Shown: positions 8,500 through 17,223, counted from the stretch's first letter. The stretch is DNA of 64,000 nucleotides from Bacillus swezeyi (GCF_001969815.1 NZ_MRBK01000030.1:1-64000); one strand, 5' to 3'. Translations and numbers: made by a program. The notes: generated from the sequence alone by a model not told the origin.

Positions 8500-8943
8500 T
8501 CATTTTCTATTCATTTCCTGCTGAAGTTTAATTAATAATTTTTCAAAATCGGCTGTTTCTTTTTCAGAAAACGCTTCTAACATGTTTTCCAAATAATCCT
8601 GTCTTTTTTGAATAACCTCCTGGATGATTCGTTCTCCTTCTGATAACAGGCGAATCCGGACAACCCGTCTGTCAGAAGGGTCTTTTACCCGTTCAACAAG
8701 GTTGTTTTTCTCCATTCGGTCAATTAAATCTGTCGTTGTGCTGCACGCCAGATACATTTTTTGGGATAATTCGCCGATCGTCATGTCCCCGTATTCAAAC
8801 AGCCACTGCAGGCCGACAAACTGGGGAGGCGTAATCGTATATTGGGTAAGAATTTCTCTGCCTTTTTGTTTAATGATGCCCGCGATATGGCGGAGAGATT
8901 TTTCAATATCCGCAATGTGATTCAAAGAAGCTTTCGAATTCAT
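8500..8943 (-). CDS. ysmB: MarR-family transcriptional regulator YsmB
   Basis: 147 residues. A winged-helix MarR domain is clear: helix-turn-helix around [21 protein letters not shown] and the wing [17 protein letters not shown]. Such dimers bind palindromic operators and often respond to phenolic ligands; the target here is unknown. The start is ATG 8943 with a GAGGTAGAG site, not the ATG/GTG further upstream, giving the same length as B. subtilis YsmB (146). It precedes racE by 7 nt. Confidence 0.9.
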   Translation of the reverse strand: MNSKASLNHIADIEKSLRHIAGIIKQKGREILTQYTITPPQFVGLQWLFEYGDMTIGELSQKMYLACSTTTDLIDRMEKNNLVERVKDPSDRRVVRIRLLSEGERIIQEVIQKRQDYLENMLEAFSEKETADFEKLLIKLQQEMNRK

Positions 8944-9064
8944 TTTCTCTACCTCGCTCAACTCGTTGTTTTGTTTGCAAAACACTCGAGTCTATTTTCC
9001 TTCTTTTCTACATAAATTGCAAGACTTCAACATGAATATACAACTCATGCCAAAAAAACAAATA

Positions 9065-9100
9065 ACCGGTTCCCTTCTTTATCCAAGAAGGAACACCGGC
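9065..9100 (-). terminator. gerE terminator
   Basis: A GC-topped, slightly imperfect stem (GAGCCGGTGTTCCTTCTT and AAGAAGGGAACCGGTT on the minus strand) is followed by TATTTGTTTTTTT, just past the gerE stop. Confidence 0.85.
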
Positions 9101-9105
9101 TCAAG

Positions 9106-9330
9106 TTAGAGCTCTAGCTCACCCATTCGAAGAAGTTCAACAACAGCTTGCGAACGGCCTTTCACTCCCAATTTTTGCATCGCATTGGAAATGTGATTAC
9201 GAACAGTCTTTTCACTTATAAAGAGCTCGCTTGCGATTTCCTTTGTTGTCTTGTCTTGAACGAGCAATTCGAACACTTCTCTTTCTCTTTTTGTTAGCAG
9301 CGGCTTTGATTGAAACTCTTTCTCCTTCAA
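9106..9330 (-). CDS. gerE: Late sporulation transcription regulator GerE
   Basis: 74 residues, essentially one LuxR-type helix-turn-helix ([14 protein letters not shown], then [25 protein letters not shown]). GerE acts with sigma-K in the mother cell to switch coat genes on and off. The start codon is TTG at 9330, 8 nt after AAGGAGGG; the encoded N terminus [10 protein letters not shown] is that of known GerE. A sigma-K type promoter lies at 9397-9425, fitting its late expression. It stands alone between its terminator and a broken dehydrogenase gene. Confidence 0.97.
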   Translation of the reverse strand: MKEKEFQSKPLLTKREREVFELLVQDKTTKEIASELFISEKTVRNHISNAMQKLGVKGRSQAVVELLRMGELEL

Positions 9331-9396
9331 GTATTGTAACCCTCCTTGCTAAGGTGAGAGCTGATCTGAAACGAATGGGTTTCGATATAGTCGTGA

Positions 9397-9425
9397 TATC
9401 ATATGAAACATACGCAAGGTCGGTG
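9397..9425 (-). promoter_or_regulatory. Sigma-K promoter of gerE
   Basis: On the minus strand CACC (9422-9425), a 16-nt spacer and CATATGATA (9397-9405) match the sigma-K pattern (AC in -35, CATAnnnTA in -10). It lies about 67 nt before the TTG start. Known gerE genes are sigma-K dependent. Confidence 0.75.
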
Positions 9426-9526
9426 ACGTTTCTGACGGAGAAAAGGGTTCCCTCAAACACCTATTTTTGGCCCCTGAGCGATCAAGAGCTCGCTCTTTCT
9501 TATCAGCGCCTGGTGATACACCTTCT

Positions 9527-10191
9527 TTAAGGAAGGCATTTCAAAATCCATGCGATGATCCGCCATCGTTTTGTAATATAAGCGTGTGTTTTCTTTTTTC
9601 GCACGGCCCTGACAATTTGCGCCGCAGCCTTTTCAGGGGAGGCGGCCCAAAACAATTGATCTCCTTTTGCAAGGGCGGTATGGACGAAGCCGGGCTGAAT
9701 TTCGGTAATGACAATGTCAGCACTCTCGAACGTTTTCACTTTTTGGCGCATGCCTTTTAAATAGTTTGAGACAAACGCTTTTGAAGCCCCGTAGGTGACG
9801 GCTGCTCCGTTTCCCCGCAGCGCTGCAATTGATGAGATACCGACTAAACAGCCTTTGCCATTTTGGATAAAATGATCGACAAACAAGTTTGAACAAGACA
9901 CAAACCCCGCAATATTGACATCAATTGTTTCTTTTTCTTGCCTGAACAAATGAAAACGGTGTCCACCCTTCCCATCTCACGAATCAGATCTTTTAACAGC
10001 ATATTCGCACGCTCGCTGTCGGCTGCATCAATTTTTTTGATATATGAAAGACCTGGCAGGCCATCCCGCAATTTGACAAGAAGCTCTTCCCGCCTTGCAG
10101 CAAGTCCCAGTACAACACCTTCCGCTGAAAGCTTTTCGGCAAGCGCTTTGCCGATTCCTGAACTGGCGCCGATCACCACCGCTTTTTTCAT
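9527..10191 (-). pseudogene. Short-chain dehydrogenase/reductase, frameshifted with internal deletion
   Basis: The 5' part (from ATG 10191, site AAGGGGAGAG) encodes a Rossmann N terminus with the cofactor motif GASSGIGKAL and reads to FICSGKKKK. The 3' part is in another frame and carries QEKETIDVNIAG, the catalytic Ser region VGISSIAALRG and the YGASK active site. The frames join near 9935-9950. Normal members have about 15-20 residues between the NAG-like turn and the vN-G motif; here these are nearly absent. So a short deletion not divisible by three probably removed them, rather than a single-base error. B. subtilis has no gene here that I recall. The product is expected to be non-functional. 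Confidence 0.8.
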
Positions 10192-10227
10192 GTCTCTCCC
10201 CTTACACATTATTTCTCAGGAAATGAA

Positions 10228-10689
10228 TCAGCCACCAAGCAACTTTGCTTTTTGCTCGTTTGTCCAGTTCTCCGGTGTCCCCGTATCCTTGGCAATCTGC
10301 ACCATGACGGCTTTTCCTGTGAAACATGGCGTACCGGCTTCATTTTTCGCCAAGTAGTGGAGTGTGAGTGAGGAATTGCCGACAGCAGCTGTTTTGACGC
10401 CGATTTTTAAGTTTTCATGAAGCATAACCTGTTGAAAATAATCGCATTGCTGGCTGGCCACGACAGGAATTGTCCTGCTGTGCTCATCTGCAAGATGGTC
10501 CATGGTGCGAAGATGTTTAAAATAAGAAATTCGTGTTTCTTCAAAATAGATGAACGGTGTCACATTGTTCATATGACCGAACATATCTGTTTCTGAAAAA
10601 CGGACAGATACTTCCTCAAAAAAAGAAAACGACTGACACCAACTGTCAAACGGTTCCTCGATATATCCCGGCAATTTCAATGTTTTCAT
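10228..10689 (-). CDS. ysmA: Acyl-CoA thioesterase YsmA (4HBT hot-dog fold)
   Basis: About 153 residues. The hot-dog thioesterase signature is visible: VRFSETDMFGHMNNVTPF with the catalytic Asp/His-type turn near residue 38, then YFEETRISYF. The family hydrolyses acyl-CoA thioesters; the substrate here is not known. The start is uncertain. ATG 10689 directly abuts AAAAGGGG, a TTG 9 nt later has ideal spacing, and a GTG at 10710 gives 160 residues. It sits between the broken dehydrogenase and sdhB, as ysmA does in B. subtilis. Confidence 0.85.
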   Translation of the reverse strand: MKTLKLPGYIEEPFDSWCQSFSFFEEVSVRFSETDMFGHMNNVTPFIYFEETRISYFKHLRTMDHLADEHSRTIPVVASQQCDYFQQVMLHENLKIGVKTAAVGNSSLTLHYLAKNEAGTPCFTGKAVMVQIAKDTGTPENWTNEQKAKLLGG

Positions 10690-10703
10690 CCCCTTTTGAT
10701 ATG

Positions 10704-10732
10704 AAAACACCTCTTCAAACTGAAGAGGTGTG
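10704..10732 (-). terminator. Hairpin after sdhB
   Basis: An 11-bp perfect stem (ACACCTCTTCA at 10707-10717 and TGAAGAGGTGT at 10721-10731) with a 3-nt loop lies 8 nt past the sdhB stop. The T tract is short (TTTTCAT), so it may act as an attenuating end of the sdh operon before ysmA. Confidence 0.65.
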
Positions 10733-10739
10733 TTTCAAG

Positions 10740-11504
10740 TTACTCTGTGTTGTCGCTTCCGAAGAAGTTTTTAAACGACTGGATGGTTGTATCTCTGTTT
10801 AAGGCGGCGATTGATGTTGTTAAAGGAATTCCTTTCGGACAAGACTGAACACAGTTTTGCGAATTCCCGCACTCCGCCAGACCGCCGTCTCCCATAATCG
10901 CTTCAAGCCGCTCAGACTTGTTCATCGCTCCCGTCGGGTGGGCGTTGAATAAGCGGACTTGTGAAAGCGGAGCAGGACCGATAAAGTTTGATTTATTATT
11001 CACGTTTGGACAAGCTTCAAGACAGACGCCGCATGTCATGCATTTTGACAGCTCATAGGCCCACTGGCGTCTTTTTTCGGGCATTCTCGGCCCGGGTCCC
11101 AAATCATATGTGCCGTCAATCGGCACCCATGCTTTGACTTTCTTCAAGGAATTAAACATCCGGCTCCGGTCTACTTGAAGGTCTCTGACAACCGGGAATG
11201 TTTTCATCGGCTCAAGGCGAATCGGCTGCTCAAGCTTGTCGATCAGGGCTGTGCACGATTGTCTCGGCTTCCCGTTGATAACCATGGAGCAAGCGCCGCA
11301 CACTTCTTCCAGACAGTTCATATCCCATGTAATCGGGGACGTTTTTTCCCCTTTTGCATTGACCGGATTCCTTCTGATTTCCATTAAAGCAGAAATGACG
11401 TTCATGTTCGGACGGTAAGCAATCACAAATTCTTCCTGATAAGCATCGGAATCCGCTGTATCCTGACGAGTGATGATGAACCTGATTGTCTTATTTTCAC
11501 TCAT
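10740..11504 (-). CDS. sdhB: Succinate dehydrogenase iron-sulfur subunit
   Basis: 254 residues. Carries electrons from the flavin of SdhA to the membrane quinone site. Cysteine clusters are visible: CLEEVCGACSMVINGKPRQSC for [2Fe-2S], CMTCGVCLEACP and the C-terminal CVQSCPKGI for the [4Fe-4S] and [3Fe-4S] centres. Its ATG overlaps the sdhA stop by 4 nt (ATGA), so the two are translationally coupled. It is the last gene of sdhCAB. Confidence 0.98.
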   Translation of the reverse strand: MSENKTIRFIITRQDTADSDAYQEEFVIAYRPNMNVISALMEIRRNPVNAKGEKTSPITWDMNCLEEVCGACSMVINGKPRQSCTALIDKLEQPIRLEPMKTFPVVRDLQVDRSRMFNSLKKVKAWVPIDGTYDLGPGPRMPEKRRQWAYELSKCMTCGVCLEACPNVNNKSNFIGPAPLSQVRLFNAHPTGAMNKSERLEAIMGDGGLAECGNSQNCVQSCPKGIPLTTSIAALNRDTTIQSFKNFFGSDNTE

Positions 11505-13264
11505 GATTTCGCCACCTTTTTCTTCGAGTAATCCCGTTTACGCGGTGCGATTAATGAAACATCGACATCCTCATAATGGAATTTCGGGGCTTCAAAATCG
11601 CCTGTATGTTTCGCCATTGTCGTTTTCAGCCATTCCTCATCATTACGGTCAGGGAAATCCGGTTTATAATGGGCGCCGCGGCTTTCGTTTCGGTTGTATG
11701 CTCCTAGCGTGACCACCCTTGCCAACTGCAGCATGTTGCGCAGCTGACGAGTAAATACGGCCCCTTGGTTGCTCCACTTTGTCGTATCGTTAATGTTAAT
11801 GTTTTGGAAGCGTTCAGCAAGTTCCTGAATTTTCTCATCGGTTTTCAAAAGCTTGTCATTATGACGTACGACCGTCACATTGTCAGTCATCCATTCGCCA
11901 AGCTCTTTATGAAGTACATAAGCATTTTCATTTCCGTCCATCTTCATAATGTCCGCCCATTTTTCTTCTTCTTTGCTGACATGATCGTCATATAGAGAAG
12001 ATGACAAATCTTCGGCAGATGTTTCAAGCCCTTGAGTGTATTCAACTGCTTTCGGGCCGGCCACCATGCCGCCGTAAATCGCGGACAAGAGCGAGTTCGC
12101 TCCCAGACGGTTGCCGCCGTGCATGGAATAATCGCATTCTCCCGCGGCGAACAGCCCCGGAATGTTTGTCATTTGGTTGTAATCCACCCAAAGTCCGCCC
12201 ATAGAGTAGTGAACGGCAGGGAAAATTTTCATCGGCAGCTTGCGCGGGTCATCACCCATGAATTTTTCATAGATTTCGATGATACCGCCAAGCTTGATAT
12301 CAAGCTCTTTCGGATCTTTATGGGAAAGATCGAGGTAAACCATGTTTTCGCCATTGATTCCGAGTTTCTGCCTTACGCACACATCAAATATTTCGCGGGT
12401 TGCGATATCGCGCGGCACAAGGTTTCCGTACGCCGGATATTTTTCCTCGAGGAAATACCAAGGTTTCCCGTCTTTATATGTCCAGACTCGTCCGCCTTCA
12501 CCGCGTGCAGATTCACTCATCAATCTAAGCTTGTCGTCCCCCGGAATGGCAGTCGGGTGAATCTGAATGAATTCTCCGTTCGCATAGTAGGCGCCCTGCT
12601 GGTAGACGATTGAAGCCGCTGATCCTGTATTGATCATCGAGTTCGTCGATTTTCCAAAGATGATTCCCGGTCCGCCGGTTGCCATGATGACGGCGTCCGC
12701 ACGGAAGGAGTCGATTTCCATCGTCGTTAAATTTTGCGCGACAATGCCGCGGCACGTTCTGTCATCGTCAAGCACCGCACCTAGGAATTCCCAGCCTTCA
12801 TATTTTGAAACAAGCCCTTCGACTTCAAAGCGGCGGACCTGTTCATCAAGTGCATACAGAAGCTGCTGACCTGTCGTCGCGCCGGCATATGCCGTTCTGT
12901 GATGCTGCGTTCCCCCGAATCTCCGGAAATCAAGCAAGCCTTCCGGTGTTCTGTTGAACATGACACCCATGCGGTCGAGCAGATGAATAATCGACGGCGC
13001 AGCTTCACACATCGCTTTGACCGGCGGCTGGTTGGCCAAAAAGTCTCCGCCGTATACCGTATCGTCAAAATGCTCCCAAGGAGAGTCGCCTTCGCCTTTT
13101 GTATTAACCGCTCCGTTGATTCCGCCTTGCGCACATACCGAATGTGAGCGCTTCACCGGAACGATGGAAAATAGTTTTACGTTTGTTCCTGCTTCCGCAG
13201 CTTTAATGGTCGCCATCAGACCCGCAAGTCCTCCGCCGACAACGATGATGCTTGAGTTACTCAT
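11501..13264 (-). CDS. sdhA: Succinate dehydrogenase flavoprotein subunit
   Basis: 587 residues. Oxidises succinate to fumarate with covalently bound FAD, on the cytoplasmic face. The FAD-binding GGGLAGLMATIKAAE is at the N terminus, the covalent-FAD His region HSVCAQGGINGA near residue 41, and catalytic motifs RGEGGR and HYSMGGLWVD follow. It lies between sdhC (33 nt upstream) and sdhB (4-nt overlap), one membrane complex of the TCA cycle and respiratory chain. Confidence 0.98.
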   Translation of the reverse strand: MSNSSIIVVGGGLAGLMATIKAAEAGTNVKLFSIVPVKRSHSVCAQGGINGAVNTKGEGDSPWEHFDDTVYGGDFLANQPPVKAMCEAAPSIIHLLDRMGVMFNRTPEGLLDFRRFGGTQHHRTAYAGATTGQQLLYALDEQVRRFEVEGLVSKYEGWEFLGAVLDDDRTCRGIVAQNLTTMEIDSFRADAVIMATGGPGIIFGKSTNSMINTGSAASIVYQQGAYYANGEFIQIHPTAIPGDDKLRLMSESARGEGGRVWTYKDGKPWYFLEEKYPAYGNLVPRDIATREIFDVCVRQKLGINGENMVYLDLSHKDPKELDIKLGGIIEIYEKFMGDDPRKLPMKIFPAVHYSMGGLWVDYNQMTNIPGLFAAGECDYSMHGGNRLGANSLLSAIYGGMVAGPKAVEYTQGLETSAEDLSSSLYDDHVSKEEEKWADIMKMDGNENAYVLHKELGEWMTDNVTVVRHNDKLLKTDEKIQELAERFQNININDTTKWSNQGAVFTRQLRNMLQLARVVTLGAYNRNESRGAHYKPDFPDRNDEEWLKTTMAKHTGDFEAPKFHYEDVDVSLIAPRKRDYSKKKVAKS

Positions 13265-13297
13265 GCCAGCCCCACTCCCTCTAGTAATCTAGTTCTT

Positions 13298-13906
13298 TTA
13301 CACAAATGCCAAAATCGCTCTAAGCCCTACATAGGACAGCACAACAAAGACTCCCATTGTCACAAACGTGGAGATTCGCTGTGAACGCGGAGAAACGGTA
13401 ATTCCCCAAGTAACAGCAAACGACCATAAACCGTTTGAAAAGTGGAAGATTGTTGAGAGGACACCTACAATGTAAAAGCCGAGCATGATCGGGGAGCTCA
13501 AAATATCAGCCATCATGTCATAGTTCACTTCAGCGCCCATCTGCGCAGCGATTCGTGTTTCCCAGACGTGCCAGCTGACGAAAATTAAAGTAATGATTCC
13601 TGTAATCCGCTGCAAAACGAACATCCAGTTTCTAAAAAACCCAAATCTGCCCGCATTATTTTTCGCTGTAAAAGCTATGTATACACCATAAACAGCATGA
13701 TAAATCAGCGGAAGGAAAATCACGAAGATTTCCAAAGCGTACCTGAACGGCAGGTTTTCCATAAAATGAGCGGCATTGTTAAACGCCTCTTCTCCGCTTG
13801 CCGCAAAATGGTTGACAACTAAATGCTGAATCAAAAATAGACCCACCGGTATAACGCCAAGCAAAGAATGTAATCTTCGATACACAAACTCTCTGTTCCC
13901 GGCCAT
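13298..13906 (-). CDS. sdhC: Succinate dehydrogenase cytochrome b558 membrane anchor
   Basis: 202 residues with five predicted membrane helices. This is the single-subunit di-heme anchor of Firmicutes that reduces menaquinone. Candidate heme-ligand histidines are in FLIQHLVVNHF (helix I), PLIYHAVYG, FVSWHVWET and TIFHFSNG. It is the first gene of sdhCAB, with a sigma-A promoter about 100 nt upstream. B. subtilis SdhC is also 202 residues. Confidence 0.97.
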   Translation of the reverse strand: MAGNREFVYRRLHSLLGVIPVGLFLIQHLVVNHFAASGEEAFNNAAHFMENLPFRYALEIFVIFLPLIYHAVYGVYIAFTAKNNAGRFGFFRNWMFVLQRITGIITLIFVSWHVWETRIAAQMGAEVNYDMMADILSSPIMLGFYIVGVLSTIFHFSNGLWSFAVTWGITVSPRSQRISTFVTMGVFVVLSYVGLRAILAFV

Positions 13907-14006
13907 TGCTTAACCCCCTAGTTGAAAAGTGCTGTAAAAATGAAAGGTCTCCTATCCCCCGTCCTGTTTCAAATATCGCACTTTGTTAAGTTTTTATGAC
14001 AATTTC

Positions 14007-14035
14007 ATTTTACTCCTATGAGAAAAAAGCGTCAA
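14007..14035 (-). promoter_or_regulatory. Sigma-A promoter of sdhCAB
   Basis: TTGACG (14030-14035), a 17-nt spacer and TAAAAT (14007-14012) on the minus strand, about 100 nt before sdhC. The AT-rich remainder of 13907-14208 shows no gene. The leader is long enough for the small-RNA (FsrA) control known in B. subtilis, which I cannot test here. Confidence 0.7.
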
Positions 14036-14208
14036 GAAAACGCGTACATAAATTGAAATTTTCTAATATTTAATGAGATTTTAGAAAATTTTATTTTATC
14101 AAAATATAAATATAATAGATTTTTTTCTTTGCAAATGCATCTCCTCTCTGTAATCTCTCCCCCGATTTAAGCTATAATAAACGGAGGAAAGAGGGGAGAC
14201 ATTGGACA

Positions 14209-14652
14209 ATGAATAAATATGAAGCAAACTTAGCGCAATTAAAAGAGCTGGAAGTCTCCGCATATGGCTATGAATTAATCAGGGAAGTGCTGCTTCCGGA
14301 TATGCTGGGACAAGACTATGCAGACATGATGTATTGGGCCGGAAAAAACCTTGCCCGCAAGTTCCAGCTCGATGCCTGGGAGGATATCCCTGCATTTTTT
14401 CATGACGCAAGCTGGGGAACGCTTACGATCGTTCATTCAAAAAAGCAGGAGCTTGAATTTGAACTTGAAGGGCCGCTGGTCTCAAACCGCCTCAAATATC
14501 AAAAAGAGCCCTGCTTTCAGCTTGAAGCCGGGTTTATCGCCGAGCAAATCCAGCTGATGAATGAGCATATCGCCGAATCGTATGAGCAGGTGAAAAAAAG
14601 AGCCGAAAAAGTTGTTTTGACTGTGAAATGGGATTTGAAAGACCCGGCATGA
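14209..14652 (+). CDS. yslB: YslB family protein (DUF2507)
   Basis: 147 residues, as in B. subtilis YslB (148). The family has a V4R-like, hydrophobic-pocket fold related to heme- or ligand-binding domains, but its role is unknown. Characteristic stretches are YELIREVLLPDMLG and the C-terminal FIAEQIQLMNEHIAESYEQV. The ATG follows GGAGGAAAGAGGGGAG. It is monocistronic, divergent from sdhC, with a TATAAT box at 14173-14178 and a strong terminator after it. Confidence 0.9.
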   Translation: MNKYEANLAQLKELEVSAYGYELIREVLLPDMLGQDYADMMYWAGKNLARKFQLDAWEDIPAFFHDASWGTLTIVHSKKQELEFELEGPLVSNRLKYQKEPCFQLEAGFIAEQIQLMNEHIAESYEQVKKRAEKVVLTVKWDLKDPA

Positions 14653-14660
14653 TCAAGGAA

Positions 14661-14691
14661 GGGCTGCTGAAAATGAACAGCAGCCCTTTTT
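14661..14691 (+). terminator. yslB terminator
   Basis: A 9-bp GC-rich stem (GGGCTGCTG and CAGCAGCCC) with an 8-nt loop and TTTTT, 8 nt after the yslB stop. The region 14692-14790 shows nothing else. Confidence 0.9.
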
Positions 14692-14790
14692 ACCATAAAG
14701 TCTAAATTTCGCTATGTACGCAACCGGCTGCCAAAATGTCAGCAAATAATACATCCGCTTCTTTAAACTTCTCTAACGTCTATTTCTTCG

Positions 14791-15789
14791 TCATGCGGAA
14801 CCTTGTTTTTTGTGTATGTGTTCTTTCGCTTTTTGAATAAATTGTTCTTCTATTTTGACAAGTAGTGTATGACGGTTAAAAATATCAGAATTTAATTCAC
14901 TGATATAGAGCTCTTTTGCCTTATCATCATGATTGATGACGGCGCCGCGTTTCAGCTCATTTAAACGGTTGTCTTCTTTATCAGCCAGCTTTGAATACAG
15001 CTTTGCTGCCGCTTCTTTGTTATTTTCCATGAATAAATTCATTTCTTCTAAATAAACAATTGCGTTCAGTAAAGACCTTTTTTGTTTATTTCTAATTGAG
15101 CCAAGCCCTTTGTCTTCCAGTTCTTTCAATACATGTTGAAACATCTCAAGTTTTTTGCGGCTGCTCATATCAAACTCTATTTGTGCACAATATAAATAAA
15201 AAAACAACGCACTCAAGGAAGTCAGGCTCATTTTTTCAATCGAATCCGCCTTCACTTTATGCAGCTGCTCTCCCAATTCCTTCAGCAAAAAATCAAATGG
15301 CTTCTCTGTTTGATATGACAGCAATTCCACGTTCAGAAAATGCAGTTTTGCATAAAGCCTATTGGTTAAAATGAGCAATGCAGGCGGTCCATCTGTAAAT
15401 AGCAGTGTAACAGCGCCTATTAAAAGTGAGAAAATACCAAAATATAAAGAGTATTCATGATGAGGTACAAAGTTCAGAAAGACAAATCCCGCCAAGAAAC
15501 TTGTGATTGGGCCTCCCAAAAGGATCACAACGGATTTTCCTTTTTCTTTTTGATACGTTTTTTTATTTTTAATGGATTCACCGAATAAAAAAACTGCGCC
15601 TCCAAAATATTTGTGTTTCCATCGACATGTTATTTTCCCATTTCTAAATATGATAAACGGCCCGACTGCCAGCCATTGAACATGATGCCTGACGATGCAC
15701 CCGAAAAGGACGTGCCCCAGCTCGTGTACAACAATGCTGGCAATAATCGCTACAGCCACTGGACCTATAGTATGTATGAATCCAATCAT
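14791..15789 (-). CDS. Membrane M50-type metallopeptidase, orphan
   Basis: 332 residues. A zinc motif HELGH sits in the first membrane helix (residues 22-26), as in the M50/site-2 protease family. Further helices follow at about 90-110 and 118-140, and FTDGPPALLI may supply the third ligand (Asp). The C-terminal half, about residues 150-332, is soluble, Lys/Glu-rich and helical, and may dock a substrate. Relatives cut membrane peptides or export and protect against small peptides (YydH-like), but no peptide gene or transporter is adjacent. The ATG has AAGGAGAG unusually far upstream (14 nt). No counterpart lies between yslB and lysC in B. subtilis, so it is probably an insertion. Function unknown. 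Confidence 0.75.
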   Translation of the reverse strand: MIGFIHTIGPVAVAIIASIVVHELGHVLFGCIVRHHVQWLAVGPFIIFRNGKITCRWKHKYFGGAVFLFGESIKNKKTYQKEKGKSVVILLGGPITSFLAGFVFLNFVPHHEYSLYFGIFSLLIGAVTLLFTDGPPALLILTNRLYAKLHFLNVELLSYQTEKPFDFLLKELGEQLHKVKADSIEKMSLTSLSALFFYLYCAQIEFDMSSRKKLEMFQHVLKELEDKGLGSIRNKQKRSLLNAIVYLEEMNLFMENNKEAAAKLYSKLADKEDNRLNELKRGAVINHDDKAKELYISELNSDIFNRHTLLVKIEEQFIQKAKEHIHKKQGSA

Positions 15790-15876
15790 AATATGATTCT
15801 ATTCTCTCCTTTTTACTCCTCATTATGGTAATGATAACATAAATTTGACATCCTTGATATTCCTTCCTTCAGACAA

Positions 15877-15909
15877 AAAAAAGAAACCCTAGAGATGTCT
15901 CTAGGATTT
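15877..15909 (-). terminator. lysC terminator
   Basis: A near-perfect inverted repeat (CCTAGAGA at 15888-15895 and TCTCTAGG at 15898-15905), followed on the minus strand by GTTTCTTTTTTTT, just past the lysC stop. Confidence 0.85.
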
Positions 15910-16407
15910 TTAATTGGCAGTCATGCTTATTTTCGACAGTTCAAAAGCATCATGCAATGCTTCCACAGCTTTCACCATATCGCTTTCACTGATGACGGTG
16001 GAAACTTTAATCTCTGACGTGCTCACCATTTTAACCTGGATATTTTTTTCGGCAAGAACCGCAAACATCTCAGCGGCCACACCCGGGTTTGAAATCATGC
16101 CGGAGCCGACTATCGACACTTTGGCAAGCCTGTTTTCCGTCTCAATCTGTTCGTAGTCGAGTGCGCCTTTGTACTCTTCAAGGACCTGCACCGTTCTTTG
16201 CAGATCTTCTGTTTTCACAGAGAATGAGATCGATGTTTTACTTATGCTCGTCACTGATTGAATGATGATGTCGACGTTGATGTTTTGTTTGGCAAGCGTT
16301 GTGAAAATCGTTGACAGCGTTGTCAAGCCGCTGGAAAGGCCGCATATTGTGACGCGTGTAATTTGATCTTCAAACGCAATTCCTCTTACGATTAAATTCT
16401 GCTCCAT
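15910..16407 (-). CDS. Aspartokinase II beta subunit (in-frame internal start)
   Basis: Starting at the internal ATG 16407, the lysC frame yields a 165-residue protein that is just the ACT regulatory part. An internal GAGGAGGAATC site lies 4 nt before this ATG, far better than chance. In B. subtilis the alpha and beta subunits of aspartokinase II arise from exactly such nested, in-phase translation, and the enzyme is alpha2beta2. The annotation here rests on that precedent plus the visible ribosome binding site. Confidence 0.85.
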   Translation of the reverse strand: MEQNLIVRGIAFEDQITRVTICGLSSGLTTLSTIFTTLAKQNINVDIIIQSVTSISKTSISFSVKTEDLQRTVQVLEEYKGALDYEQIETENRLAKVSIVGSGMISNPGVAAEMFAVLAEKNIQVKMVSTSEIKVSTVISESDMVKAVEALHDAFELSKISMTAN

Positions 16408-17142
16408 GGATGATTCCTCCTCGATTAATGTGCCCGCTTCTTTTTCCGTGCTTGAACGAACTTCCAAAGGCACCTGATAGTTCTTTGCAAATTCAACTGC
16501 TCTCGGATGCAGGACGCCCGCTCCGAGATTGGCAAGCTCCAGCATTTCATCATAGGAGATTCCTTCAAGCTTTCTGGCCGTTTTGACATAGCGCGGATCT
16601 GTTGTGAAGACCCCTGGCACGTCTGTGTAAATATCGCATTTATCGGCTTTCAGTGCAGCGGCGAGGGCAACGGCTGTCGTATCTGATCCGCCTCTGCCAA
16701 GCGTTGTGATTTCCCCTTCGTCCGTAACACCTTGAAATCCTGCGACAACAATGATTTTTCCTTCTTTCAGACGCTCTTTCAGCTTGGCTGATTCAATATT
16801 GGTAATCCTTGCATTGCCGTGGATGTTTTCGGTTTGGATGCCGGCCTGCCAGCCTGTATAGGAAACCGCATCATATCCCTTTTCCTGCAATCCCATTGTT
16901 AAAAGAGAAATCGTCACCTGCTCTCCAGTTGTCAGCAGCATATCCATTTCCCGCCGGCTCGGCTGTTCAGCCATTTCTTTGGCAAGTGCCACAAGGGAAT
17001 CCGTCGATTTTCCCATTGCAGAAACGACGACGACAACGTCATGTCCCCGCTGTTTTTCTTCGATGACCCGGTTTGCAACGTTTACTATTTTTTCCACTGA
17101 CCCTACGGAAGTTCCGCCGAATTTTTGGACGATGAGACCCAT
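15910..17142 (-). CDS. lysC: Aspartokinase II, alpha subunit (lysine-sensitive)
   Basis: 410 residues. Phosphorylates aspartate, the first step to lysine, methionine, threonine and, via dipicolinate, spores. The N-terminal kinase motif KFGGTSVGS, TTLGRGGSDTTA and YTDVPGVFTTDPR are clear, followed by two ACT domains (about 265-410). The start was set at ATG 17142 behind AAGGGTGG; the GTG 9 nt upstream has none. A second in-frame start within the gene yields the beta subunit. Transcription is governed by the lysine riboswitch upstream. Confidence 0.97.
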   Translation of the reverse strand: MGLIVQKFGGTSVGSVEKIVNVANRVIEEKQRGHDVVVVVSAMGKSTDSLVALAKEMAEQPSRREMDMLLTTGEQVTISLLTMGLQEKGYDAVSYTGWQAGIQTENIHGNARITNIESAKLKERLKEGKIIVVAGFQGVTDEGEITTLGRGGSDTTAVALAAALKADKCDIYTDVPGVFTTDPRYVKTARKLEGISYDEMLELANLGAGVLHPRAVEFAKNYQVPLEVRSSTEKEAGTLIEEESSMEQNLIVRGIAFEDQITRVTICGLSSGLTTLSTIFTTLAKQNINVDIIIQSVTSISKTSISFSVKTEDLQRTVQVLEEYKGALDYEQIETENRLAKVSIVGSGMISNPGVAAEMFAVLAEKNIQVKMVSTSEIKVSTVISESDMVKAVEALHDAFELSKISMTAN

Positions 17143-17223
17143 CAATACCACCCTTTTTGTTTTCGTGCGTGTTTATGTATGAAGAGGAAAGCTTGATCTG
17201 CGGCTTGTACGGTTTTAGCATAC

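Noticed and set aside
12032..12613. Long antisense open frame inside sdhA
   Set aside because: It mirrors the codon structure of sdhA; residues are Arg/Ser-rich and there is no start signal. Similar antisense frames in pheS, araB, thrS and mutS2 were dropped for the same reason.
14030..14055. cre-like ACGCGTTTTC near the sdh promoter
   Set aside because: Two or more mismatches to the CcpA consensus, including a core position; too weak to list.
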